Below, piece after piece: positions 11,823-24,246 of a DNA stretch of 64,000 nt. The notes below the pieces were generated by a model. It saw only the letters and a program-made list of their open reading frames with translations. It searched no databases and was not told where the DNA came from. Source of the stretch: Pseudopyrenochaeta lycopersici. Taxonomy: Eukaryota > Ascomycota > Dothideomycetes > Pleosporales > Pseudopyrenochaetaceae. Every line of letters begins with the position of its first letter. Position 1 is the stretch's first letter. A program made the position numbers and the translations under genes. Where the stretch lies: the NCBI GenBank assembly GCA_003313425.1, contig NHZP01000008.1, positions 1,508,871-1,572,870 of the forward strand. The letters are read 5' to 3'.

Positions 11823-14800
11823 ATGATGGACGGGGGTCCTTCTCAACAGACCCAGCCCGCTACACAGCAGGTCTTGGATCCGCGCAGATTAGGCAGGAAC
11901 AACTCCGGCTTGAACGATGGCGACATCGCAGATGTCCTTGTCATTCTCCACCCAGCCACACCAACAGCAATAAAGATTGTGGAACAAGCAGCAGAGTTTC
12001 GACCCGAACACGTCTTGTTCCGTAATTCTCTAGATTCAATGAGTTCGTCCTTGACTGATATCGAGGAGCAAGAGACCATCATAATCAATGCCTCTGGCGA
12101 TCGATTGGGCCATAGTTCCCGTGCAGGTGCAGACTTGGCCCTGCGCATGTCGTCCGCGCGACGCCTCAGATGCAAGGAGCTCGGCTTCATCTTTGGACGC
12201 AATCCCGGCAGCGCAGACATTGTCTTCGGCCAAGACTCGGGGAAGCGCATCAGCAATCAGCATTTCCGCATCTATTTGAATACCGACGGGATTCTGATGA
12301 TTGAAGACATGTCAACAAACGGTACCATCGTCGACGATGCGCTTCTGAAGTGCAAGGACACGCGCTTCAGCAAGATCCGAATGCTGGGTTCGGGCTCGAT
12401 CATCTGCATACAAAATTCAAACGATGCGGAGATGATCAAGTTCATTGTCCGTATCCCATCACGGGTCTCATACCTGGATCGCTTCCGAGAGAACCTTCGA
12501 AACTTCATTACTGAATGTTCTCCTAGCACTGGGGAGGAGCAGACTAAAGGTGAGCAAAATTGACTGGCTGAGTACATGTTTTGCGCTGATCAGTTACAGC
12601 GGTTCAGCATATTGCTAAACAGTATGGTGGGCCTACCATGAAGTGGGATGGCGGAACCAAGTATAATATCATTGGTATGCAAGTCCAGCACCTGGTCTGC
12701 ATCATTTTGCTTACTGTCTTGTAGGCCAAGTTGGCAAAGGTGCCTTTGCGACCGTATATCAACTCGCCACCAAGATGACCGGCAAGCTCCTAGCTGCAAA
12801 AGAGCTTGAAAAGCGGCGATTTATGAAGAACGGAATGCTTGATAAAAAGATTGACAACGAGATGAAGATCATGCAGGGCTTGCGGCACCCAAATATTGTC
12901 GAATTCGTCGAACACCACGACCAAGGTGATTACCTTTATATTATTATGGAATACGTACGGCAAGGCGATCTGCAAGCGTACCTTAACCAAGGAGGATCGA
13001 TCGACGAACAGTTAGCCAGGACCATCGCACAACAGATCTTGAGCGCTCTAAGTCATCTTCATCGCTCCAAAATCACGCACCGTGACATCAAGCCAGATAA
13101 TATCCTCATCGCCGACCTCGACCCGTTTACAGTCAAGCTGTCTGATTTTGGTCTTTCCAAGGTAGTCAAGCATGACGAGACCTTCCTCAAGACGTTCTGT
13201 GGCACACTACTATACTGTGCTCCAGAAGTCTTCCCTGACTATGGAAACGGACCTTCAAAAGGTACTAAACGTCGACGCGGTGCGAAAACCTACCATTCGT
13301 ATAGTTCGTCAGTAGACATCTGGTCGTTTGGCGGCGTTCTCTGGTATGCACTCTGTGGAGAGCCCCCTTTCAAAGGCATCTCCGACGCAACCGGCGAGGC
13401 GATGTTCAACAATATCATGGCCACTCCCCTAGATCCAAGCCCTCTGAGGAAAGTGGGCGTTTCAGATCTTTGCATCGACCTTCTGATGCGGATGCTTCGC
13501 ACAGACCCTGCTCAGCGACCAACAGACCGAGATTGTTTAAACCATCCTTGGCTGAAAGACGGTACACTGGTGCCCGCTGATCCTACACTACAATCGATTG
13601 TTGAGGAAGACGAGTCAGAAGATACCGAGCAACAATTGTCCCAGCTGAACATTCGTGGGGAAATCTTGGAATCGGATGAAGAGGCCGACATTCTATCTGA
13701 TGATGAGCTGATGGGTTTCGTCACCACGAGAGAGCCCAAGCGAGTTCGTGCCGATCCTCTGTATCCAAGAAACCAACTGCGAGATCATGAGCACTCTAGT
13801 GCAGATCCTTCCTTCCAATCTTCGCATCTCGTTAATGAGGAAGAGAGTTTCAAGATAATGCCCATGCCTAGACAGCCACGTTTATTCGGTGAGATTGGCC
13901 AGTCCGCCCTACAGAGTTCGGGAATCTTAAGTGCTCATGCGAACGTTGCTTTGTCCGACGAGGAGTCCATTCGAGTCGCACAGCATGCCGGTCTATCTAC
14001 CACGAGCGATACTATTGGTGGAGCGGAAAAGCAAGATCCAACCACGGCACCTGCCCAATTGGATCGTGGCTTTTCGTCTCCCAGTCTGTTGGGGGCCGAG
14101 TCCTTGGTACGGGATATGAATATGGCTTCACCACAATCGCCAATATCCAGGACACAAAGCCCAGCGATGCCGGCAACACCTCGAACACCTGATGTTCTGC
14201 AGCACAGTTCATTGGACCATTCGTCCAAGGATCCAAGCCAAATCAGCGAACCAACTCCAAGAGCAAGACCGTCTGGTATGGATCGGCAGATTAATATTCC
14301 ATTGACTGCATCTTACTTTTACGATCCGTTGGATCCTGGTACCCACAACGTGGAGTATGCCTCGAAAGTGAGTGGTTTTGACTTCACGGCTGCAAGGAAA
14401 GATGCAGAGACCGGAGCGTCGGCATACGAAGACACTTTGAGGGCATCAGACACGAGTGGTCATTCGACCATTTCAAACCCTCCTGCAGCCCCATCACCTT
14501 CTGCTGCGGTGCCTTCGGTGCCAGCTGAACTTGACATCAAACCTCCACCGAGGCGCCTGGGCAAACTCATCGCGACTCCAGATTCTTTTGCGCCGGGCCT
14601 TGCTCTCAATATCGATAAGAGCAAAACGTCATGGGGCCGGCTAGCAAACAACACCATCGTGTACGAGAACAGCCGAGATACGCGCATCCCGAAGACTGCG
14701 TTTATCATTTTCTGGTATTCTTCGGGCGGCCAAAGTCAAGCGAATGTTGAGGAGTTGTCTCAAAAAGGCAAAGACTGGACCAGCCTCGACGATCTGCACG

Positions 14801-15048
14801 TTGGCATCTGGACCTGCGCAACCCATGGTATCTCGATCAATGGCAAGCACCTTAAGCAGAAAGATGAGAAAGGTCGCGCGCTGTTTGGACATCTGCATAC
14901 CGGCGACATTATCCAGGTCTATCATGACTCTCGCGGCACTGAATGTTTGAAGTTCAAATGCGAGTTCAACCTTGGGTCCGGTAGGGAGCCTCGACCAGCG
15001 GGTGAAAGTTTCAGCACTTTACTTGGCCATAAGCTTGCCAGTGAATAG
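11823..15048 (+). CDS. RAD53: DNA-damage checkpoint kinase, FHA-kinase-FHA (RAD53/CHK2 family)
   Basis: Exons 11823..12549, 12600..12674, 12725..15048; two 50-nt introns (GTGAGC..CAG and GTATGC..TAG); 1041 aa. FHA1 lies near residues 115-195 (GFIFGRNPGSADIVF, ISNQHFRIYLN, IEDMSTNGTIVDD). The kinase domain starts at about 265: GQVGKGAFATVYQ, AAKELEKRRF, HRDIKPDNIL, LSDFGLSK, FCGTLLYCAPEV, SSVDIWSFGGVLW. A long acidic/Ser-Pro linker follows, then a C-terminal FHA-like segment near 890-1025 (WGRLANNTIVYENS, THGISINGKHL, LHTGDIIQVYHD). FHA domains bind phosphothreonine on damage adaptors; the kinase enforces S-phase/DNA-damage arrest in relatives. Filamentous fungi have more than one CHK2-type kinase, so the exact orthologue could be a MUS-59 or PRD-4 counterpart. 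The start is the first of two adjacent ATGs after an upstream GTG. Confidence 0.92.
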
Positions 15049-15621
15049 GTCAAAGCAGGTGTGTGAGCGGCGATGGAGCAGTTTAAGACTGGTCCTCATA
15101 TATTTCTTTTTGCAAAGTTTAGCGGGCGTTGGTGGACAGATGCATTTGCTCATTCAATGCATTTTCTTTGTTAGAGCATCATTTTGGAGTTGGGCCCTCG
15201 AAAAACAAAAGCGGGGAAATCACATGGGGCTTTGCATGGGGCTGTCTGGGAGGGACATCGTTCTCATCATCTCTCAGTCGCGAATATTGTTGTACATGGA
15301 ATGGTAGCCATAGCGGCGTTTGCGATGTAGCCGATAGCCGCGACGGACCAGACGCAATAGATAGACAAATGCCTATACGGGCGACTCAATCAATATCCAA
15401 TCAATGGACCAAGAGTTATTTTTTGCCGCAGGGGCTGATGCCAGGGTGCATATAATCATGAAGAAGCTGACGTTTGGTAGTGTCTCATTCAGGCCTAGTG
15501 TATCAGGGCGGCCGGAAGTGACATCTGGCTCCAACCAAGGTACAAGAATGGGTGCAGCTCCACGTCGCATGCACACCACAGTTGCTTGCGCCTTGTCTCC
15601 GGCGACATCCAATCACCCACC
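15049..15621. other. Intergenic between checkpoint kinase and YOS9
   Basis: 573 bases holding the 3' end of the kinase transcript and the upstream region of YOS9. No gene, tRNA or repeat recognised. Confidence 0.5.
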
Positions 15622-17329
15622 ATGAGGAACTTCTGGGCGCTCCCCGCAGTCCTGCGCCTTGCACTGGCGAGTCAGCACACATTCAGCGTCTTCGATGACC
15701 TACTGGCGTTCCCTCAGGTATGACGCGCGCGGACGCACGACGCTAGCTGGCTAACAACATGGACAGTACGAAGTCGTCTGGCCTGACACGTACATCACCG
15801 AGGACGATGCCACTTCGCTCCTCTCCCAAAACGCAGCCCCCAGCCTGAGCTCGGCGACGCCAGGCTCGCAGGCGACACAAGAGCTCTCGAAACGCGATCA
15901 ATCATCGCCAGAGACGCCGCCCGCCGACGATGCGCTCGAGCAGACATATGAGGCGGTGGTACTGCAAGGCAGACGCTACCTCTGCAGTATACCGATAGTT
16001 CCAGAGGACGTCCCCCAGAACAGCACCACTTCGGCCGAGGAGGCCAAGGCCGAGGAAGAGAAGGAGCTCATCCGCGCCTCGGACCGTGGGTTCGAGCTGC
16101 TGGAGGGCATGCGCGGCAATTGCATATACTATCTGAGCGGCTGGTGGAGCTACAGCTTCTGCTACAAGGACGAGGTCAAGCAGTTCCACCAACTACCGCC
16201 GAGTCGCGGAGTGCCCATCTACCCACCCGTCGAAGACACAAGTGCGCACAGCTTCATCCTGGGCAAGTTCCCAAAGGAGGACAAGGCCAAGAAGAAGGAT
16301 ACGCCCAAGACGCTGGAAAGTGAGCAGGCCAGCAAAGACGCCTTTGACGACGAGGGCAACGCGAAAGATGAGGGCGAGAAGGGCTTGGGGCTTCCGAGAT
16401 TGGAGACCAAGGGGTCCAGCAGATACATGGTCCAGAGACTGTCCGACGGCACTGAGTGTGATCTAACAGGTCGGCCACGCAAGATTGATGTCCAGGTAAA
16501 AGCCGCCCCATGCTACGTTGTGTCATCTTGCGCAAAATCTAACCCGCATCCACAGTTTCACTGCAACCCGCAATCCGCAGACAGAATCGCCATGATCAAG
16601 GAAATCACCACCTGCTCCTATCTCATGATCGTCGACACCCCGCGCCTTTGCCACGATGTCGCCTTTCTGCCTCCCCAGGAGAATCTCGGTCATCCCATCA
16701 CCTGTCAACCCGTAATTCCCGAGTCGCAAGTCGACTCGTGGACAGCCGCAAAATTAGAAGCCGGTCTCCGCCAAGTTGAGAGCATCATCGCCGAACAAGT
16801 CGATGACATGAACAACAACCCTCTGCGTGATGCCACCGAGGGGCTGGAGGGCTCCACGCCCCGTGGCCCCATCATTGGCGGAATCGAAGTTGGCGCTCAA
16901 GCGCTCGTCGGTAGCGAAGGGAAAGTCATTGAGAAGAGCGTTGTTGTGGGCGGAGGAAAGGAAACGTACATTGGCACTGTTGCAAGCAGTGATGGGAAAC
17001 AAATGTCCAAGGAGGAGATGAAGAAGCTGAACATTGCCGACCCCAAGGATGTGGAGAAACTAAAGGGCAATTTGAAGAAGTTGGCAGGGAAGAAGGCGTG
17101 GAAGTTGGATCTCGTGGATACGCCACGCGGAAGGGAATTCAGAGGCATTATTGAGGCCGAAGATCAGGATGCCGATGAGAAGAAAAGCGAGAAGAAAGGC
17201 GAAAAAACCAGTGGTATGGGCAAGGAGAAGGAGGCGAAAGCCAACCAGGGAAAGGCCAAGGAGGAGAAAGAGGAAGAGGAAGAAGATGCGCAAGAGGGCA
17301 GTGAGGAAGTCTATAAAGATGAACTATAA
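15622..17329 (+). CDS. YOS9: ER quality-control lectin OS-9/YOS9 (MRH domain, ERAD)
   Basis: Exons 15622..15717, 15767..16495, 16556..17329; introns of 49 nt (GTATGA..CAG) and 60 nt (GTAAAA..CAG); 532 aa. An N-terminal signal peptide (MRNFWALPAVLRLALASQ) is followed by FSVFDDLLAFPQYEVVW. The MRH (mannose-6-phosphate-receptor homology) domain spans about residues 149-310: GNCIYYLSGWWSYSFCY, then DGTECDLTGRPRKIDVQFHC and CSYLMIVDTPRLC, with paired cysteines. The C-terminus is acidic/Lys-rich and ends YKDEL, an ER-retention signal. In yeast Yos9 reads trimmed N-glycans on misfolded glycoproteins and hands them to the Hrd1 ligase. The 60-nt intron is a multiple of three with no stop, so a retained-intron reading frame also stays open, but family alignment (DVQ/FHC) shows it is spliced. 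Confidence 0.93.
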
Positions 17330-19161
17330 GAGTATCTTCATCTCGGTTCGACCAGGACACAATACCACTTTTTTTTTTCAGGAAAACATTCACCGTTCAC
17401 GACGTTCTAGTCCCGCCATCAGAGCGAGTCTTTCCTTCACACCATCTGTTGGATAGCTGCAATATCATACCACGCAGCAAGTAACACACGTCCAAAGCTC
17501 AAGGCAGTCTTCAGCGCGAAATGCGATTTCCCCCTTGTTGAAAAAACACAAGCCAAGTGGTTAAGGGCATATTGAGGCGAGAAGTAGAATTTCCTCGATC
17601 CAATTTCACATCGACTGCTTTTTGTACGCAGAGCCTCCACCGGTTTGTAAAAAGAGCAAGGAGGTGGGACGGAGGATTGGCTTTTTCAATGGTTTATTCA
17701 AATTCGTACAAGGCTGAGAGAATGAGGTCGATGCCGAGAGAAAAGAAGAGTGCCACGGATAATTCTGACCCTACTGCAGAGAGGTCCGAAATAGGTGGAT
17801 AGTTTGTGCATGTGTGGGTGTGGGTGCATGACAAACACAAGACTACAAGACATAGACAGGGCTGAATAGGGCTGAGCTTGTCCGAATACGAGAATTGTCT
17901 TGGGTTTGATGTGTGTCCCATGATGTATGGGAACGGGGCCGAACGGAAGCTCAATAGATTCTGCAAAATTGGGGCGAAATTGGGGCGAAATCGTTGACAC
18001 TACTGCGATGCCTGCATCAAGTGAAACTAGCTCTGGCACATTTTCCCTTGTTGAATTGACGTGGCAGTTGACATGTGGTATGCATTGATCTGATTCTCAG
18101 TTGGGCTTTTGTGGCGTAGGTGGGGTCATACGGCGATTGTGGACCGCAGACTGTATAGCAGCGTTTCGAGAAGCATACGTGCCCAACCCGCCTCATTTAC
18201 CTTTTGCGCCCAAGATAGTACAGAATTGATATATCAGTAGACTCTGCAGCAACTCCCAGACTTTCCACCTTAGCTCCCGCTCATGCTGTGCCCTGTGGAA
18301 CGTGGACGCATGCGTATGTGCGAGCCTCCACGATGGACCACGGGAGCCTTCCTCCCTTCTGCGCTCCTTCAGCTATAGTCCCCGTCCATGATCTAGCTTC
18401 GCCTTGTCCACTCCCGCTTCCGATTTTGCCTTCTCTGGCAGATGCACCTGGGGTGCTTCGGCAGTCCTTCAACCGCTGGCCTGCTGCGATTTGTTCGGAG
18501 ATATACACATTCTCCCCTAGGTTTCGGTACGTGTTGAGGGAGACTGACAGTAAGCAGATACATCCGGGATTACCCTGCAAATGTTTGGATCGAGTCTGAA
18601 ACAGGTTTTGTACTTATAAACGTCCTTCAACGTGCGTTGGCGCCGCCACGCCCTCCTGAGGCCGCCCTCAAGGCCTTATACGAAAGGAGCGACCGCCACC
18701 CCGCTATGCGTCGAGGAATTGTAATGATACACGTATGATGCAGCGCTGGTGGATTCGATGACAACTCACGGAGCAGTGAGGCTAGGAATTGTGATTTCCG
18801 GTCAACAAGCAGTTGTGACTCCGAGTCGACGTACAACTGTACGTTATTCGCTCTGCAAAATTGCCCGCCTCCGCTTCGCTGGCAAGAGCAGAATGCGCTG
18901 TAGATTTGATCCGCTTGAAGCGACTGCGCGGTTTGAGTGGGCCATACAGAGAGCAGCAACATTGTGTCCTTCAGTCCTCATTCTGCTTGGACAAAACCAG
19001 TGTTTGAGCGGAGCTCACTGCTTGAGATGTAACTTTTCAACGAGAGCCTCAATTTTTTATTTTTTATTTTTTATTTTTTTGTTTGAACAGAGTCCCTACG
19101 CTGGAATAAGACCGTTCTGGGAAGTTCGCCGATCGTGGGAACGGCCCGCAATGCGAACAAG
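17330..19161. other. Intergenic, no gene recognised
   Basis: 1.8 kb of ordinary base composition. Short open frames on both strands carry no recognisable domains. An A/T microsatellite, repeats of T6A, lies at about 19053-19081, some 80 bases upstream of the next start codon. Confidence 0.45.
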
Positions 19162-20228
19162 ATGTCTTTGAGGAACGATCATCCGTTCCCTGCTGGCATA
19201 GAGGATCGCAGAAGGGTAAGTCAAGATGCGACAGGTTCGATCGCCGCAAGCAAAATTTCTCCACGTGAACCAAAGGCTGAGTTTGAAACCTAGCACATAA
19301 CAAACAAGCTCCCGGACGACAGCCCACGTATCGCATCTACGTCGGCCTGGAGTGGGAGTGGCTTACGTTCAGATGCCGTGCCTATGGCAGGATGGCCGCC
19401 TTCTATCCGTGAAGCATTCTACAATGATAACAATGCACCGTCGCAAATATGGCACCAAAAGGCTGCTGCAGTAATGGGAGATGAATATTCGCGGGACATA
19501 CCACATCGAACCGTGCCTATTACATCCCTCTCTTTCTATGGTCGAAGCCTTGAGTGTGCAATGCCGCAAACGCAATACGGCATTGAAGCTTTTTTCGATG
19601 ACCCCGTTTCCACAATCACTCCAGAAGCGAACGCGAATTCAGCAGCGGACAATTACGCTCGCTCGCCAGACTTTGCCGACCATCGTGGTCATGCAGCTCT
19701 TCGCACCAATGAAAACTGGTAAAAGAACCCTAAAATTATGGTAAGACTTGCTGACAGCGGATGACAGCGCCCAAGTCAGCGTACCTGGTTATACCCCTAC
19801 CCCGTTACAATACCACCTCATCGAGACCAAAGCGCTGTATGCACTGCAAACTCATACAAGCTTAATTACGCCTCCATCACCGCAATCGAGTCAACCCACC
19901 TCTAATGGGTATGTACACCTATCACCGAGCAATCCCTTGGATCTTCAGGAGCTAATTGTGGTGCAGCAGTGACGTACGAACCCTCGATTGTCCAATATGC
20001 GGAAATCAGTATACAGGACAGTATGCGTCGCGGAACTTGACGCGCCACCGGGAAAGTAAGCACAGCCCTCGTACGTCTTCGGAAGGCGTGAAGCCTATCC
20101 GTTGCAACAAAGAGGGATGCGATTCAACCTTCGGTAGGGAAGATGCTTTGCTGGTACATGAGAGACGGAGTCACCCAGAACTCAATACACCACCGGCAAA
20201 GAAACGAAAGCGGATGGATGAGGCTTGA
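19162..20228 (+). CDS. Zinc-finger protein, upstream paralogue (two C2H2-type fingers at C-terminus)
   Basis: Four-exon model: 19162..19215, 19294..19718, 19768..19908, 19967..20228; introns of 78, 49, 58 nt with GTAAGT, GTAAAA, GTATGT donors; 293 aa. Frame is kept across every junction and the total divides by three. The first 220 residues are low-complexity (Ser, Pro, Asn, Gln, Thr). The last exon encodes two fingers: CPICGNQYTG..NLTRHRESKH (C-x2-C..H-x4-H) and CNKEGCDSTFGREDALLVH (C-x4-C-x12-H, closing with RRSH), then a basic KKRKR tail that looks like a nuclear signal. A DNA-binding role is likely but unproven. The acceptor before the last exon is a tandem CAGCAG, so a form one codon shorter is possible. 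The same layout recurs at 23369-24246. Exon 1 rests on splice signals and frame only. Confidence 0.72.
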
Positions 20229-23200
20229 TAAGGAGTGATACATGGGACCTTTTTGATGGGTTACGTAGACCTTTAAAAACGTCGTCCCTTCTCATGTACT
20301 TTTACTCTGTTCTGAGGTTGTTCAGATGTTCGATAAACCGAAGAATGAATGCTTTCCCATTAATTCAAGACTGTCTTTGGCTCGTTCATTGCAAGCAAAA
20401 CGGTTCCATGCTCTCTCAGGTGAAGCCATGAGACTTCGATACTTACAGTGGATAGGTAGCGGTCCTACTCCTAGAGTGGGTGCCTGCATTGTGCGCCGAA
20501 CAAGATCACACGCGTCAATGTGTGAAGAATGGTGCAAGATTGTACTGTTGCATCGACCGCAGCGCACTCCCGCTAGACAGCCTCTCCTTAGCCATTCCAC
20601 CTGGAGAGCCTCACCACCAGCCTCGAGTCCCCCATACGCAGGCTTTCTGTATTCACCAGCATTCGAAAAGAAGGGCCCTCGAGGCGTATATCGCCCGAGC
20701 AAAGCCTGGCTGCTTTGGCATAAGGCCTCTTCCGGGGGCAGTGCAGCTACAGCGCAAAATGACATCTGAGCTGCATCGCGTTGCTCCTGGGGCCACAAAC
20801 CCCTGCGGCATCAAGGCAAGGAAAAGACTTGCAGGATTGATTCCACTTCTAAAGAGCCAAGGCCGTGGGCCCTCAACGGCGCTGCTGAAGGTTGGTGGAG
20901 GCTTAGCTAACGGCCTGCAGATCACACAAGACTCGATCGCCCAGATATGTGTAGATGCCCGGATTGGGCAATAGCCAACTGCGTCAGACTGCACTTCACC
21001 GCCATGTCCTGCATATGTACAGGCTAATTTTCATAGTGCATCGTTCAAAAACTCGATGCTCATCTCGTTTATTATGCGCATGGGGGACAGCCTGTTCCCT
21101 GCAGCCATGTGGTAGATTCGTTGTGGAAGACGGGGTCGAAAGCAGGCAAACTTGCATGACTTGGCAAAAGAAACGGCGATGGTGAACATACCTCACCGCC
21201 CCTCTTGCACCAGGCCTATTGTTGTGGCCCTTCAATGCGGAATATGTACCCGAAGCCACTAGGCGTAAAGTCTGGCGAATGTTCATGATTCCGGTGGTTC
21301 TGAAAGGTGGATGTAGGGCACTGTCGTGTCACCGTTGCAATCTGAGCAAAGAAAACTGTTGGCTCAGTACCAGTCAGGTGCCTGGCAAGCACGAGCAACG
21401 CAATGCAGTCAAAGGAAAGTGACGTTTCCGAAGGCGGTGATGATATCCCAAACTATGATCTTCCAAGAGTGCGGCAATATTCATGGGCAGGTGACCCGAG
21501 ATCCGCACATAGATCATCACACTGATACGAGCTTGTTTCGAGAATATTCCGGTCAAACGTTGCTGCATCAATGCGATGGAGAGATGCCCCAGGAGATCAG
21601 CAAGGGTGTATGCACTGCAAGTCGATGTGTTGTTCAGTGGCCTTAGCAGTCTGGTACTCCCGACAGATTCTTTCCAAAATTGACTTGGTCGCAGGCTTTA
21701 CAGGGATACTGGAGAATGTCGCAAGATTCGTCAAAAGGTGTGGTTGTAGTGTGACTATGTGATCTATCGTTATCGTGCGTATTTTGAGCGAAGGAAGACA
21801 TGAGGATTGTCACTTCACTTCGCACATATGTGCAACGGTCTGTTGTGCCAGTGACATGGTGACATTACAATTACGTGCTGGTGAGCGTTGGAGATCGTCT
21901 ATGGACGGGCAACTGCGCCGCGTTAGTCGCTGAGCATAAGCGCCCCCAGAAAGCGCCATCTCACAACTTCTAAATAGCGTGCATGTCCTGGCCTTTGGCG
22001 ACTAGGAACAAAAAGACTGTCTTGTGCAATGCAGAAATTCCTTGCCGACTCAGTGAGCGTGAGCGTGGCCCGAGTTTGCTGATCGGCAACGCAATTGGAT
22101 GTGAAAGCGAAGCCACTGACAGCCGGTACTGCGCCGTGCGGATGTCGTGCCGTCCCGATGTCCCATCTGATCTTTTAGCAATGACCAACATCAAGAAGCT
22201 GATCTGCAGTCTGCTCAAGGGCGAATATGATAGGGGGTGTACGTCCCCTGACAGGCCTTCCATACATTCTGTCGATATTTAATCCCTGGGTTTCCGATGA
22301 AATGTCCACTGCAAGTTAGAAGATCTAGCCAGGGCTGCCACGCCGGAGCCACGGCAGGACCGAGCGCCTCTCAGGTTCGCTATGCCCGCTGGTGGCCTGG
22401 GGTGCTTGTGGTAAGCCCTCGCGATTGACGTCGGGGCCTCAGACAAGCCAAGGCGATCTCGACTATGCGGTCGGGCCTCAAAACCGGGCTATCAACGAGT
22501 AAACAGGAGGCACTATGAGCCTATCCTTGACCAGACGGTGAAGCAATGCCGCTTTCCTGTGCCATGATGCAGCGCTGTGCATAATAGATCAGGGGTGGAG
22601 ACCGATTCGACGTGACAGCCCCAAAGGGCACCGCCTGGGGTACCCTGGTTTTGAGGGCGCTCACAAATACTCTTCAACTGCGTCTGCCTGGTCTTCGTAT
22701 CCATCTCCGAGTGGTAGGCATCGTTTCGGAGCAGCAACATTGCCCACCCCGCGGCCTTAGGAACTGCACTGAGATCAACGACGCGCCTGACGGACTGTAC
22801 CACTTCTAAAGATGTTGAGGAATCTCTGATTGGCGTGCCGACTGAGCAGACTTGTCGCACAGCTCTTGCCCTTTGATTCGAGTTGCAGGGACACTCACAT
22901 TCGATAGGGCGATTCTGCATCCCGACATGCAAACTCGACGCACGGTGAAGAGCGAATGTGCCCTGCGATGGGATTGCCAGCCTGCATGCCTAGGTAAACA
23001 TCTCCCGCCTGCATGTATTGCCTGAGAAGTCTGGTTGACCACGATAATAGTACTACCTTCGGCGCATTCTTTCAGCCCTCGGCATCCTTTTGAACAGCAT
23101 ATCTCTTCACCATAGTAGGGTGTTCTCGACCTTAAAAGGAGACTTTCCCAGTCAGCATTTCTTTGCGCAACTTATTGAGATATAGACAAAGGCCACAACA

Positions 23201-23368
23201 CGCCGATATTAACTTCCCCGGGCCGTGGCATTACCAACAAAACGTGGCCGAGCTCGGAGCTCTGCCAACCCGCAGACCATATCTAGTCGACTATTACACG
23301 GCTTGCGAAACAAACGGAGGATCGGCCAGAACCAGGATATTTCAGATCAAGGAAACTCGGGTCGAAGT
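20229..23368. other. 3.1 kb between the two zinc-finger paralogues, no gene recognised
   Basis: Base composition is normal and not RIP-like. The longest open frames (20480-20974 plus, 20322-20798 minus) overlap each other antisense and show no domain. No third zinc-finger copy was seen on reading, though a diverged relic cannot be excluded. Confidence 0.4.
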
Positions 23369-24246
23369 ATGAATTACTATCCTTCTGACAACGCGGACGG
23401 CCGGACTAGGTCGGAATATGATACTGGGTTCCCATACGCTTCTTCTGTGCAAACACATGAGGATGAGCCTAGTACCCACGGAACTCAGCACCCATTCGTA
23501 AGCAGGCAGGCTCCACCCGAATCCAATACATATCTTGCAGAATGGAGCAACGGAGCAGTAAATGACACAGGCTCTAATAGTGGCCACTATTATCATGGCG
23601 AGCCCAATCAGGCGTCAGAGCACATCAACTCCCAAAATATTGGTTCCCAGCACGGCACGGGCAATGTATCTGGCGGTCAACTCCCACTCGATAGTCAAAG
23701 CGCCCAACAGAGGGATTATACCAACACTTGGTACGTGTTGGTAAATATTGATCCATATATTGAAGTATTGCTGACATGGCTGAAGGGTCGATAACACAAA
23801 TCCCGCTGCTAGTTTCGAAACGTACGTAGGGTGAAGAGCACCGTCATTCCTATCATACCTGCTGACTATGTTGATGTAGTGGATCAGTCATGTCTTGCTT
23901 TTATCCTCCATCTGCCAGCGTGCCTACAGACCTTCCGAAAACAGATCATGTGGAACAGCAGCAAGCAATCTCTTCAGAATGCCCGGAAAACGAGATCGAC
24001 TATAGTGTCCCTTGTCCGTATCACTGCGGGACCATTCTGACAGGCGTACACGCACTTGGAAATCTAACTCGTCACTTGAAGTCCCAGGCTTGCACCAGAT
24101 CTGGTAAGACAAAAGTAAAGTTCCCCTGCCCGATCGAATCCTGCGATAAAGAGTACATGCGATCCGATGGTCTGAGGGTCCATATGCGGAGACGACACGA
24201 CGCTCCCCCTCCTCCCCCTAATAAGGAATCGGAGGATGAAGAGTAG
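23369..24246 (+). CDS. Zinc-finger protein, downstream paralogue
   Basis: Three-exon model: 23369..23730, 23786..23821, 23880..24246; introns of 55 and 58 nt (GTACGT..AAG and GTACGT..TAG); 254 aa. The N-terminus is Ser/Asn/Gln/His-rich (MNYYPSDNADGRTRSEYD). The last exon encodes CPYHCGTILTG..GNLTRHLKSQAC (a C-x3-C..H-x5-C variant finger) and CPIESCDKEYMRSDGLRVH (C-x4-C-x12-H, closing with RRRH), then a Pro run and an acidic tail. It shares with the upstream gene the finger spacing, the NLTRH motif, the exon ending in a phase-2 TG before the donor, and the fingers in the last exon. This points to an old tandem duplication. The basic tail of the first copy is replaced here by an acidic one. The start ATG is the first usable one; no Met lies upstream in the open frame. 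Confidence 0.72.

Noticed and set aside
11573..12025. Plus-strand frame of 150 codons overlapping the checkpoint kinase start
   Set aside because: Out of frame with the FHA-kinase exon and runs through its leader.
20480..20974. Plus-strand frame of 164 codons between the zinc-finger genes
   Set aside because: No recognisable motif, antisense overlap with other frames of similar length; not enough to call a gene.
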